From assembly GCA_025766275.1 (NCBI GenBank), contig JAFKAC010000023.1, positions 186,001 to 250,000 of the forward strand: a DNA stretch of 64,000 nt, written 5' to 3'. Under the pieces are notes generated by a model. It was not told the origin of the DNA. It worked only from the letters and a program-made list of their open reading frames with translations, and made no database searches. Positions 48,168-59,980 of this stretch are shown in pieces. The stretch comes from Lactarius indigo (taxonomy: Eukaryota > Basidiomycota > Agaricomycetes > Russulales > Russulaceae). Within the stretch, counting starts at the first letter, position 1; each line of letters begins with the position of its first letter. A program made the position numbers and the translations under genes.

Positions 48168-49760
48168 ATGACCTCTGAGCAGCCTTTCAAAATCGCCGTC
48201 TCGGATGACGCCCTCGCCCTACTTAAACGCAAGCTCGACGACACCCGCCTGCCGGACGAGGTCAACGCCGCCGAGTGGACCCACGGCGCGCCGCTTGCCG
48301 ACATTAAGCGGCTCGTCAACAGGTGGAAGGACGGCTACGACTGGCGTGCACACGAGCGCAAGTTGAACACGCTTCCCATGTTCACCCGCACCATTGCGGT
48401 GGATGGGTTCGGCGGGCTAAACGTCCATTACATACACCAGAAGAGCGCTTCCAAGGGCGCCATCCCGCTGTTGTTCCTCCATGGTTGTACGTTAGTCTCA
48501 CGGTACTACTCTACCGAACTATTATTGAGTCGTACATGTACGGCAGGGCCAGGAAGCTTCCTCGAAGTGACCAAGGTACTGCCACTTTTGACGGCGGTTT
48601 CTGATGATCACCCGTCGTTTCACGTTGTTGCACCGAAGCCTTCCCGGGTACGCATGGTCGGATGGTGTGCTAGAGAAAGGGCTTTCGTGGGAAGCATTAT
48701 GCTGAGGTGGGCTTGGCCCTACGATCTTCTGGCTACACTGCGCTGACCACTTGTACCCTCCAAACCTAGCTGTTCAACAAGCTGATGGTCTCTCTGGGTT
48801 ACAACGAGTACGTGACGCAAGGCGGAAACTGGGGGCATATAGTGAGTACCCCAGATTGTCAGTAAGACCTCTCCAGGGACATCGCGATGACGACGATCTA
48901 TCGTAGCTGACACTTACCACGGCTTCCATATACGGACCTAAGCACGTCAAGGCATCCCACACAAGCTTTCCGATGTAAGCCGCTCTGACAACACACCAAC
49001 TGCTCTCCGCCGGTTCTCATCCTTGCATTTTTAAAACAAAACAAAAACTAGATCAGAGCCGCCTACGTTTTTCGGAAATTTCATTGCTCTACTCAAATGT
49101 TTGATCATGTCGTTCACATCGCGTGAGCGAGAGGCGATGGCCGTTTCGAAAAACTTCCTCAAGACTGGTGCGGGCTACTTTGCCCAACAGACCTACCAAG
49201 CCGCAGACGATCGGATACAGCTTGGCTGACTCGCCCGTCGGCTTGCTCGCGTGGATATACGAGAAGTTGGTCACATGGACAGATGCGTATGCCTGGACTG
49301 ACGACGAAGGTGCATTGAACACCCAGGATATATCAGAGCTAAACCTAAACTAAAGTGGTCCTGCAGTTCTTACGTGGATTTCGGTTTATTGGTTCTCGCG
49401 GGCAGGGCCTGCAGCCTCCCTCAGGATCTACTATGAACTCGCACTGACGAGCGAAGCGTTCATTTTCCCCAAGACGACCGTTCCGGTAGGTCTGTCGTTC
49501 TTCCCCAAGGATATCGTCATATTCCCCAAAGCGTGCGTTCCCATGAGTTCCTCCAGCCATAATAAACTGATGAAGGACGGCGGACGGGGCGCAGTTTGTT
49601 ACGTTCGAAAGCAAGGGTCGTGTTTGAGTCGGAGCACAAGGTTGGCGGACACTTTGCGGCGTACGAGCAACCGGAAGCACTGGTTGGCGACCTTCGGAAA
49701 ATGTTCGGCAGGTCTGGACCTGCGGCGGGGGTCGTCGCGGGGTGTAACGGCTATGATTAG
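48168..49760 (+). pseudogene. Epoxide hydrolase (alpha/beta hydrolase with EHN domain), frameshifted
   Basis: Known: this family opens epoxides to diols using an Asp nucleophile. Seen: N-terminal EHN region (QPFKIAVSDDALALLKRKLD, LADIKRLVNRWKDGYDW, FTRTIAVDGFGGLNVHYIHQ), the oxyanion-hole loop LLFLHGWPGSFLEVTKVLP formed across a 57-nt intron (48488-48552 region), LMVSLGYNEYVTQGGNWGH (here the usual nucleophile region reads GGNWG, so Asp appears replaced by Asn), [35 protein letters not shown], and the C-terminal [20 protein letters not shown]. Two extra bases break the frame: near 48636 in the APSLPGYAWSDG segment and near 49194. Start at 48168 (MTSEQPF) is tentative; an in-frame ATG lies at 48147. 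Confidence 0.82.
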
Positions 49761-50399
49761 AGTGTACGATGACTGTATAATCCAAGTATTTCGTAGTCTT
49801 AGTCCTTTTCTTATGCGCACTGGTTGTAAGAGCTAACAAATATAGCCTCGACCCCGGCTGTCCGAATGGAAATTCGCGGACTTTGACTTGATGTAAAACT
49901 ACATAGTACAGTATACTAGTATATCCCCCTTCATTCCGTTCCTTTTCTTTAGGCCAGAACTGGTGGCGAATCCGAGTCCGATGTGAGCCGAACGGAACAA
50001 GGGTGTTAAGGTGCTGAGGACTGTTGACCACACTCAGGCTGGATTCGGCCTCAATAATGCCAACGACTCGTTGACTTTGAATAGTGTTGCACTCAGATTG
50101 GCAGCGGTTGCCTCCATCTCTGCAACACTGTACATTGCGAGCACCTTCACCATTCTAGGTCGAGCTCAGATAAGCCAGTTTACTGGGCACAGGTGTTCGG
50201 TTGAGTTTGCGGCATCCCAGACCTTGCCTGAATCAGTCTGAGATAGCCACCGTATCACCAGAATTGTCAATTCGTACGTGGGATATTACGACCATAACAC
50301 CGTATTAACACGCGTTGACTTGGCTGATCACTCCATGTCAAGTTGCATGGTTAACGAGATTTGTTGGGAGGTGAGAGGTGTTTATGATAAAACCCACGT
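49761..50399. other. Intergenic region
   Basis: No gene recognised. Confidence 0.35.
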
Positions 50400-51345
50400 G
50401 AACACCTCCGTGGCGATACTACACTATCGCTTACAACCATCTTATCTATTTTCTTCCTTACCCACACGCAATCCCGAAATATAGCGAACACACATCCATC
50501 CGAACCTGCCGCTCTTCCACCTCGTCACTCTTGGGGAAACAGCCAGCCACCCCGGCCCTTGCTCCCGCCACTTCACCCAAACCAGTTGCACAGCCTGCTC
50601 CTGTCGAAAAAGCACCCCCACCCGTGAACTCCGGTGGGCGTTCACACTACATCGACTACAATACACACAGCACTACACCCCATACTCTGTCGGTGCCTAT
50701 CCCCTGCTGCTCACACTCTGTCCTCTGCCCGCACCGCCGAGACGGTCGCATCTCATCTCCGAACACAACCAACACAGACGGCACTTACGCCGACGTGCGC
50801 TTTTCCCTCTGATGGGAGGAGCGCCGCACGCCCGACGCTCGTCCTTGTTCCGTTGACCATCACACGCGCACGACAATTTGGAATGACCCCCGGCGGACCT
50901 CCGGCTCAGCGGCGACGACATGGTGCTCGCGAACCACACCGCGCTAGAACCGCTGCCGTCAGGTTAGGAAGTGCGCATGACGTCGACACGTACGCATCTA
51001 CTTTGTGTACCACGCACGACTACGTGAGATGACCCGCGACTGCCATCAAACGGTCGATGGTCGATGCGGGAGCCCCTCAGTATATCGGCGGAAGGTCGTC
51101 TACTTCCGGGGCCAGCCGTCAATACAGCTGGTCGCGGACGCCCAGTGCGACATGGGGTGCGTCTAGGGTGGGGATTTAAGGACAGCTTTGCGGAAATCAT
51201 GCGTCTCCGGCCGGAGGACCTACGCAAGCGACTCATAGTGAAGTAGTGAAGTTCGAGGGCGAGGATCTGGACGCGCTTGATTATGGTGGCGTCTCCCGCG
51301 AGTTCTTCCTCCTTTCGCACGAGATGTTCAATCCGAGCTACGGCC
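50400..51345 (+). pseudogene. rsp5 fragment 3 (WW and N-terminal HECT part, degraded)
   Basis: Corresponds to about 25105-26060 of the ligase gene: [13 protein letters not shown], the Pro/Ala linker, pieces of all three WW domains ([26 protein letters not shown] shifted codons, TRTTTW remnants), and the HECT start ([39 protein letters not shown]). Many indels and stops (for example after the second WW region at 50811 and at 51165 and 51246). More diverged than fragments 1 and 2, so it is older. It ends just where fragment 2 would continue after a 140-base gap in the parent. Confidence 0.85.
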
Positions 51346-52263
51346 TGTTGGCTTTCTCAACCCCTGGTTGTATTACCGGCCCCAATGACATCATATCTAG
51401 TCGACTCGCCTCTGATCCGGGCTGCGCTTGGGGCTGCGATACCGATGGAATCTCCGCAATTTGCTGGATGGGGGTCCTGTTCGCCTTGCGGTACTTTGAC
51501 TCTTCGATCTTGACTTTGGGTGATTTTTGCATGCATAGGTGGCGGGTCTTGCCCTCTTGATGCCAGACGTTTTCGAACCGCAGCGCGTACTGTTGGATAC
51601 AGTGTTAAATGGGTCTTAACAAGAGAATGAAACTCAAATTCTCGATACCACAAACAATGAGGATACAGCAGACCACTCGCGACTTACATTCACGGCAACC
51701 TAGAAGCCAAGAGAGTAGATTAGTATTTAGGATAAATCCCTCGACCTGTCTGAGAGTAAACCACTCGGCACCCCGGGCCGCTCAAGCAGAGTAGTCCCAC
51801 TGTAGTCCCCAAGGTAGTCCCTGCCTCGCTCTCCGTCTTAGGTTTGGTATGGTGCCGGGAGGGAAAGGGTGTCGGCGCATGGTGCAGAGAAGTGTACCTG
51901 CGCGCGCGACGGGCAGGTGGGCCCGGAGCGAGCTGATACAAGTCGGGAAACTTGGGGCCTCATCACCGATCCCCTGGCGATCAGAGTACCGGGCGCGGTG
52001 GGTGAAATGAAAGTTCCCTGGTTCCTTGAACAGTCGAGAGCTTGAGAGGATGGATGGCGGTACGAAAAGGAGGAACGAGCACGTGCCGCCTCGTGCCTCT
52101 ACGCCTGAGTTCCTGTCTTCCCTCTCCCTCTCCCGGGCGCACAACACCCTCCAGCGCTTCCTAATCTCGGGTAAGCTACTGGTACTAAGATTATTATGCC
52201 TCCAGAAACTCAAATACCGATGCTGTTGTTGTCCACTTCAAAAAATATCTTGTAGTCGACATC
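51346..52263. other. Unassigned sequence
   Basis: No family signature. A minus-strand frame of 143 codons (51782-52213) is Ser/Arg-rich and unsupported. Confidence 0.35.
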
Positions 52264-52464
52264 GTATTTTACAGTGGTTGAGTGTGCGAGTCCAAGTCTT
52301 GCTTACCAATCGCTTACCAATCTGCCTTTGTGCAAACAATACAAGACATATTTACTCGAACAAGGAGACATTCCTCCGTTCACAATCCAGTCAGGCAAAT
52401 TCATATAATACGAATTCCAACCGCAGATCAATTACCACACCCTTTTCTCTTGTCGACCACCACC

Positions 52465-53541
52465 ATGGCGTACTGTGGCCGGTGTAGGCGATGGTTTCCA
52501 CATGATCGTGCGCTTGAGCAGCACAAGAGCCATTCTGACTTCCCACTTGTTCTGCTGCGGCCTTGACTTCGAGAGCTACGATGCACTGAAGGAGCACTAC
52601 ATACAGAGTCCAAATCACCACTACTGCGGGGCATGCGATGAGCATTTCAATTCCAAGGTGTCAAGGAGGCAACATATGAATTACAAGCATTGGTATTGCG
52701 GAGCGCACGATCGGGTCAGTACTCTCCACTATCACCAGATGTTTGCTAATACCGATTTGGCGCCTTGAAATGTTGCAGTTTTTCAAGTCCGAATATGGCC
52801 TCCAGGAACATTACAGACAGAGCCCGGAGCACTACTATTGCGTTCCATGCCGTGAGGTCGGATTGCGTCTTCGTCCTTTTTTCACTTGCGTGACACTGAG
52901 AAATAAAGTACAGCTATTCAACAGCTATTCGGAACTCGAGAAACATGACCACGGGATGCACAACCATTGCACCGAGTGCGGCCGGAGTTTCCAGAATCAG
53001 AACAATCTCCAGCAGCACTTGAACTCCAAGCAACACCGGGCGAGCACTATTCCGTGCCCTGGTCGCGGCTGCAATAGGTCGTTTATCTCTCCCGCAGCGC
53101 TCATTGCTCCACTTTGAGTCGGGAACCTGCTCGTCCGGGATGACGCTCAAGGAGGTCGACCGCCTCGCCGTGAAGTGGGACAGAAATAACGTCATCACGA
53201 ACCCCGCGCGCCTAATCGGTGGGCCGCTGGGAGGGTACGAGGCTCCGACGAACACGTCATCGTGGGCCACGGAGCTCTCGTGGAACGGGCGGGCGTACGA
53301 GTGCTTCCTGTGCCATTCCGTCTTCAAGACGCTCGACAGCCTCAATCGACACCTGAAAAGCCCGGTCCACCACGAGAAGATATACAGGTGCCCAAAGCAG
53401 GACTGCCGCGTCGAATTCCCTACGCTCAGCGCGCTGTGCCAACATGTCGAGAGAGGGACTTGTGGCGTGGGGAGGTTCAGTCAGGTGCGCAATGCGATGG
53501 ACAGTTTGACAAGGGGCTTCAATGCGATATCCTTTCACTAA
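52465..53541 (+). pseudogene. C2H2 zinc-finger gene, copy B (two frame breaks)
   Basis: Seen: MAYCGRCRRWFPHDRALEQH start at 52465, then loss of about five bases near 52540 in the second half of finger 1; finger regions YCGACDEHFNSKVSRRQH, CTECGRSFQNQNNLQQH, CPGRGCNRSFISPAAL, YECFLCHSVFKTLDSLNRH and CPKQDCRVEFPTLSALCQH. The two introns match copy A (ends GTCAGT...GTTGCAG and GTCGGA...GTACAG). A second break, one extra base near 53102, interrupts the HFESGTC region. C-terminus GFNAISFH. Same family and role as copy A; probably inactive. Confidence 0.87.
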
Positions 53542-53994
53542 GCCCTAGAGGCGTTGGTGGCATGTAGAATGATAGGAAAAATTGGGCTGACTGGCTGGCT
53601 GTTTGACATGATTGATCACGAACGCGCTCTTTAATAACCTAGATCACTGTATCATAATTTTTCCCTCGTGTTCTTTGGACTCACTGTATAATAAAGTAAA
53701 AAATATACGTACTATTAGCTGGTCTGAGTTTGCGCGTGCATCGAGAGGATTGTGTTATAGACTACCCATGGTATGTGTTCCTGACCGCAACACTCGCAGG
53801 CAGTCTTAGTGACTCCAACGGGACATGCCCCCGATCGCGGAAAGCACATATACGAAGATGTGCGGCGCGCGGAAGTATATGCGACTGTCTCTTACTAACT
53901 ACGGGACCAACTGGGGCGTAATCATGGTCTCTTACACGGCGAGGAAAGGAGTATGTACTGGATTTATCTATCATTCGGTTTCTCCAAGCAGATT
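53542..53994. other. Spacer between the convergent pair, copy B
   Basis: 53740-53990 is the reverse complement of the MBOAT 3' flank at 20190-20470. No gene. Confidence 0.5.
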
Positions 53995-55356
53995 TCATGA
54001 ATTCATGACGTTTAATAGACTAATGACGGCTTCAATGGGCACCTTCGCTGGGCGAAGCTGAGGCGGGAAAAACTCGCTCGCCAGTACACCATGCCGAGCC
54101 CACCCGTCAATCATACGTGTGCCCCACACGAGGACCCACAACATCGTCCATAACCAACCAAAAAATCCCCCTACGCGCTTGTCCGTCACCTTTTTGAATC
54201 CGACCTCCATGGCGACGCCGACGCCCATCATGAGAAAGAACCCCCCGGTGGTGCTGAACTCGGACCCGTGGCCGACCCCCCACAAACCGATGTGGTGCAT
54301 GACCGCAGATACGGTGAATGCCCCAATGAGGCGCACCGGGACGCCCCAGGACTGCCCCACCGGGACGTGCACCAAAGGTGACGAATATGTGGCGGTATAG
54401 TTGCTGCCAACGGAAGCTCCAGAAATCGTGGAGAGAGGTAGCGACCCACGGTCTGTCCGAAAGGGGCGGCCAGTATGAGGCCGGTTGGCGGAAGACGAGT
54501 CGTCCGACCAATGCCGCCATATGATACAGCGTGTCGATTAGCAAGTGCATCCACACACCGCCACAGATACCGGCGAAAGCTGCTAGCGCAATGCGGGGGA
54601 TAAGGCTTCGGTTTGGATCGAAGGTAGATCCACCGCTGGGAGTGCTGCTGACAACGGGGGAAGCAAGCTCTATGAAATACCGTGAGGCGTCGAACACGGT
54701 GAGTCTGATAAGAAGCGAGGCGAAAAGGGAGGGGATAGAAGGGGGCGCCGTTGTCCATTGGTGGAATGGTTGCGTTGACCACGACCATCCCTAATCCTCG
54801 TTGATTGAAAAAGAGATCGAGTCCGTCAAGGAGGGCACTTGAAATGGACAGAGGCTTTTTCGATTCTGTAGGGGCACCTTGATCCGTTGTGAGCTCATAC
54901 TTCCTTAATGGCTCCTTGACGATGAACGTCCATTCAAACGACCTCAGCGCAAGGCAAAACAATCCCATCTATGCCTATATGTCAGCAAATGGCTCACAAG
55001 AACACGAGGGCGAATATCAACTGTACCATGTATGGGAAGTTCCAGAGTTTGGTACTGTCAGAATTCTGGAGTCCGACAGAGTGCGCCAACCACGCCGAGA
55101 TGTCTACCTTGGTGACACACCCCCAGACTTGCCATAAAAAGACGGGCTGTAGCAAAAGCCTAAAAACGAACGTGTTCGGGAGGATGGTAAGCACCGCAAG
55201 TGCATAGTAGGTCAAACATAGAGGAATGAGTGCAGGAATCGCCGACGAGTGACGAAGAGAGAGGTCGGGAAAGATGTCACCCACTTGGGGTAGAGGAATT
55301 AGCGCAGGAATCGCCAACGAGTGGAGAAGAGAGAGGTCGGGGAAGCTATCAGTCAT
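53995..55356 (-). pseudogene. MBOAT / wax-synthase-type acyltransferase, copy B (two frame breaks)
   Basis: Seen: start at 55356 (MTDSFPDLSLLHSLAI), intron equivalent to copy A joining NFPYM to MGLFCLALRSFEW, then one extra base near 54790 (GLGMVV instead of FGWSW), LHDFWSFRWQQLYRH, a second extra base near 54328 (GAPHWG instead of GAPIGA), the catalytic-His region VSAVMHHIG, and C-terminus VISLLNVMNS. Removing the two bases restores a full MBOAT sequence. Near the N-terminus a 78-bp unit is duplicated in tandem (FPDLSL.HS.AIPALIPL occurs twice), which is absent from copy A. Same predicted reaction as copy A; probably inactive. Confidence 0.88.
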
Positions 55357-57264
55357 TTGGGATAACGGCGGGGCCACCAGACACTAGGAGACGGAGACAG
55401 AACACAACGGCACTACTTATACTCCACCCAAGCACTGAACATGCAGACAGCATTCATGTCTTCGTCGACCACGGAGCGAATTCGGGACCCATCCGGCGAT
55501 GAACGCGAGAAAAATCGATACAAGCAGGTGTCACCAGTCGCTGTCAGTGTCACGATGCACGGTAGTGTATTGACTCGGGAAACGAGTGGGAGACGATCGT
55601 CGACCACAGGGCTACGCGGCCTCTGCCTGCCTAGGCAAGAGGGGAACGTCCTTGCCTGAAGGGGTACTCGAGCTGTCGGACCCACATGGTCAAGTACATG
55701 GTACAGCTGTCTGTTACCCGTCTCCGATAAAATGGTCAGTACGGCATGCCCAAAGGCAGGCATGGACAAGCGGTCAGTACTGTCAGTAGCAGTTTCAAAG
55801 CTGCGGAAGTTTTAGGGGCTACTGTACTGGCGCATAAGGAAAAACCCCCCGGAATAATGACGTGATAACCGCGATAATTAATGCTAATTAAGACTAGCGA
55901 GCACTAGCGACATCATAATTTTAATAATTCTTGCTCAATATGGAAATTATCTCAAATTATCAAGGCCCCCACTGCTTCCCCGATCGTTGTCCCTCCGAGT
56001 CCATTAAGGGAGCCTACCAGTCTTATGACCTACCAGAGGAGTTAGCCGGTGCCTGTACTACGCCTAGCATACCATAGCACGGAACGACTCTAGTAGACTG
56101 GTTGCAAGTGGGGTGGGCATGATCCGGGCAACCGTGTGGGGAGAACCTCTTTTGAGGGCCCGGTTGCACTTTTCTGGCCCCATGTGGTCCTCATCAGCGA
56201 GGTCTTATCGCTGTGGGCCCCCGAAGATTGACACAGTCACGGAGTGTGTCGTTATCGGCATTACCATTACCCGAGTCGGGGTGCCAACTTCAAGTTGATC
56301 CCTGCGTCATGCTATCATCGCAGCGTCGCAGCATGTGTACTGCAATCACAGTACAGTATCTAGCAGATTATAGGGTCCGCTACGGGGTACGGAGCTCACG
56401 CTAGAAGGCGAACGGGGTGTGGAAGCACTAGACAGACACAAAGAACTCAGGAATCGCATTGCGAGCAATGATTACACGATTAACTACAGTGGGAATTTAC
56501 AGTAACTACGAGTCTAGAAATGCGGGGTACCGTCCGTACCGTATTCACATGCGTATGAAGTATGGTGTGATAACCGAGATGAACCAGAAATTAGCTAACG
56601 GAATCTTGAGCAGAATCAAACAAGTCAATCTAAGAGTCAATCAGTCAATCAATCAAAGTCAATCAATCAAATACATGGGTATGATCGCCGACGCGAGCCA
56701 CCTCGCGTGCGCTGGGAACTCCACGACAGCTTAAACCAAGGCTTAAGCACAACGTCGTACTGTACATCATGCTGGCTCCCATGGTCTCGAGCTAGCACGG
56801 AACAGGGCCGGGGCGAGATCACTGCCGTGCACGGGAATTTGAATATTCTGCATATTTGTTCTTGTTTTTATTTTTCTAATCCACAAAATTTTTGCATATT
56901 GTGCCTAGATATGGCTACTCACCAGTACTCACCGGTACTCACCAGTACTCACCCCGGACCGAGTGGCTCATTCGGAGATACAACAATCGCGCTCTACACG
57001 CATTCCTTCTCGAATAAGTATCGAACATTGATTTCGCTCTCGTCGTTAAAATCCTGCATTTCAGTACGAACTTGAAGCGTTCTGTTGCTCAAAAATATCA
57101 TGAAAACCTGGTGCTGGATGTTCACATCCACCTTATGAGAGAAGCCCTCGACACTTGGTCCCTACTGATGGTAGCGCTCAACCAAGCGCCCAACTATAGC
57201 CCTGAATGGTATCATCAAACCCTATGACAGATCCGATTAAGATGAAGCCAATGAATGTTTAAGG
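55357..57264. other. Upstream part of duplication copy B
   Basis: Holds the MBOAT promoter (TATA motif at 55416-55421, minus strand) and scattered homology to 17990-18820. 56630-56675 is a short (TCAA)-type microsatellite; 56930-56957 has three copies of an 11-bp unit (CAGTACTCACC type). No gene recognised. Confidence 0.45.
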
Positions 57265-57564
57265 ACTGGCCATAAACGCACCCGAAGAACCCCTCCCGCT
57301 TATCAAAAGACCCGAACCGCATATGAAAAGTGCGAAGGGAGCAACACTGGCAGAGCCCTGACACTTGCAATGCCTCGGACCGAACGTTTCGGGTGCCTCT
57401 GCACTGGCTGGCATCTCAGACGAAACTGGTAGACCTATCTGAAAGCTTTCCAACCAGTCGCACTGACTTTTGTATCACGAAGGGGGGGGATGGTCCATCA
57501 AAGAAGCGCAAGCCTCGCAATGTGTTGCGTCAGACAACTCGAAACCCGTGTAATAGAGTGACGA

Positions 57565-58510
57565 TCCCATCCATATCGACAACTATCCACAAGCCGAACG
57601 AATGGCCGGCTGACAGGTTTGATTACGATTTGTCGCTTCCCAGTCCGAATCGCAAGATCACTGCATAATACCACTCGGTGTCAAGGCATCAAAGAGCCGA
57701 GATGTGCACAGAAAAATGCACAACAGAGAGCGCAAGAAAAGCTTAAACAGGGGAGAGCCTGCAAAGCGTGCGAAGTGGCATTCCGTTTTATTTTATTGCA
57801 TGACTTGTACCAGTAATACAAGCATCAGCAAACTTGTTTTAAAGTGTATGTTATTTCGAGTTGTCCAAAATAGAGGAAAAATCTTGAGAGAAATGCTTAT
57901 GGCGGAGGCTATACCGGACACGGCTAGTCGAATAGCGCTACATAGGAATCTGTACCCCAAAGCGCATGGGAATAGTCCGAATAGACTTGAGAATAGATTG
58001 CGCAAATTGCAGCATGATAGCTAAGCGGTAGCCAAGAGCCTTACCAAGAGGGTAACTTTCGCCCCTGTTTTCATCTTGGATCTCACACGATTAGCCAGTT
58101 CCAGTGGGGGGAGTCCTGTGGGTTGGCAGAGCTAGCAATTTCGGAGCTCGGCGTTGCCAGTGGTCGTGAAGTGATTCGTGTCAGTCCCACCATACTGTTT
58201 GTTCAACGCCGCGGGGGAAAGTCGCGGAGAATCAAGCGGAGAATCAAGTCGCTTACCAATCGCTTATTAATCAACTGGCTGGCAGTTCAAACCTCCGCGA
58301 GGCATTTGGCGCCCCTGAGCTTGCACCTTAGTCCTATCATGTGGCAGGCCATCGCTTACTTCGGAAGGTCAATGGGATTCCAAATGTATGTTGAGACCTA
58401 TCCATCTGAATGACTTGTAACTCCGTGTGTGCGTTTGGGTCATGCTGATTCTTACTCTTGTCGCACACAGGCCCCCACAACCTCAGGGGGTTCCTCTGAG
58501 TCCCACACTC
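57565..58510. other. Intergenic region
   Basis: No gene recognised. The last 250 bp contain ACCAATCGCTTA-type words also found upstream of zinc-finger copy B (52300), so they are likely a shared 5' flank. Confidence 0.4.
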
Positions 58511-59661
58511 ATGGCATACTGCGACCGGTGTGAACGATTTTTTCCGCACGATCGTGCCCTCGAGCAGCATAAGGAGGAGTCTCTTTCTCACTGGATCTGC
58601 GGGGACTGCGACCTCGACCTTGAGAGCAATGACGCACTGAGGCAACACTACATACAAAGCTGGAAGCACCACTACTGCAAGGAGTGCGACCTGCATTTCG
58701 AATTTGAGGAGTCAAGGAGGCAACACATGAACGATAAACATTGGTATTGCAGGATGCACGAATTGGTCAGTACTCCTCACTATCCCTGAATATCTTGTTG
58801 AGACCTACTTGTTGCCTCGTACCTTGCCGCGTACAGGTTTTCAAGTCCAAGCTTGGTCTCAATGCGCACTATAGATTGAGCCCAGATCACCACTACTGCT
58901 GTGAAGAGGAGTTCGATGATGAAGATGGGTTGTGGGATCATTTAGTTGAGGATCACAACGCTTGCAAGGACTGCCACGAAGTCAGTGGTTTCTTCACCCC
59001 TTCTACTGCGCGGTACTGATAAACAAAATTCAGCTATTCAATAGCCATTCGGAACTCCAGAAACACGACGAAGGGTTCCACCTCCGTTGCACCGAATGTG
59101 ACAGGAATTTCCAGAGCGAAAGTAACCTTCGGCACCATCTGAACTCCAAGCTGCACCGGCCGAGCACCGTGCCAGTGCCCCGGACCCTAAATGCAACAGG
59201 TCATTTGTCTCTCCCGCAGCGCTCACGCACCACTTTGAGTCGGGCGCCTGCCGATCGGGCATGACGCGCGAGCAGCTCAATCGCCTCGTCGTGCGGGCAG
59301 ACAGGAGCAATTACATCACGAACCCCGCGCGGTTGATAGGTGGGCCGCATGGGTGAGTACGAGCCGCCGATGACCGACTTCGATGTGGGCGACGGACCTT
59401 TCGTGGAATGGGATGGCGTACGAGTGCTTCCTGTGCCACTCCACGTTCAGGACGCTCGGCCGCCTTGATCAACACCTGCAAAGCCCGACTCACGACCAGA
59501 AGATATATAAGTGCCTCAACCCGGACTGCCGCATTGAGTTCGTCGCGCTCAGCGCGCTATGCCAGCACGTTGAGGGAGGGTCGTGTGGCGTGAGGGTATT
59601 TAAACAGGTTCAAAATGCGATGGAGAGCTTGACAAGGGGTTTCAACGCAATAGCCATTTAG
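58511..59661 (+). pseudogene. C2H2 zinc-finger gene, copy C (frameshifted)
   Basis: Seen: MAYCDRCERFFPHDRALEQH at 58511; HHYCKECDLHFEFEESRRQH; an intron (GTCAGTACTCC to CCGCGTACAG); an exon with an acidic stretch (EEEFDDEDGLWDHLVEDH) not present in copies A and B; a second intron; CTECDRNFQSESNLRHH; then an extra base near 59176 in the CPGPECNRSF segment, and further shifts near 59353-59390. The end is open again: YECFLCHSTFRTLGRLDQH, CLNPDCRIEFVALSALCQH and GFNAIAI. With copy D it forms a subfamily with the acidic exon. Probably inactive. Confidence 0.85.
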
Positions 59662-59980
59662 GACCTAATACATGATGCTGAAAGGTACGGGCAGCCTGGC
59701 CGTTAGGCCCTTGAGGGATTGTCTCGTGGAGATTTGAGAAGGATTTCAAAGATCTGCCAGAAGCAGGCTCAGAAATCGCCCAGAATGGTTGAAGCAACGG
59801 CCCGTGACCGATCCGAGCCGTCCCCATGCTCTGGTTAGGCGGAGTTTCAATGGTGGGCGTGACTGTCCGACCATGTTGGGCGTTCCGGGCGTAGGGGTGG
59901 GTGAGTCAAGGGTCAGGCCCGGTCAGGAACAGTACTGAGTCCAGTACATCTAGTCCATTTCCGGGTCAGTTGACGTTTTG
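59662..59980. other. Spacer with duplicated 3' flank
   Basis: 59750-59830 resembles 63085-63160, downstream of zinc-finger copy D, so the flank was copied with the gene. Confidence 0.4.

Larger units (their letters stand above)
52264..57564. repeat. Segmental duplication, copy B (inverted partner of 17214-22700)
   Basis: Carries the zinc-finger gene (+) and MBOAT gene (-) in the same convergent arrangement as copy A but inverted, with a shorter spacer (453 bp). Both genes here are broken. Outer homology reaches 57265-57560. Confidence 0.85.
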
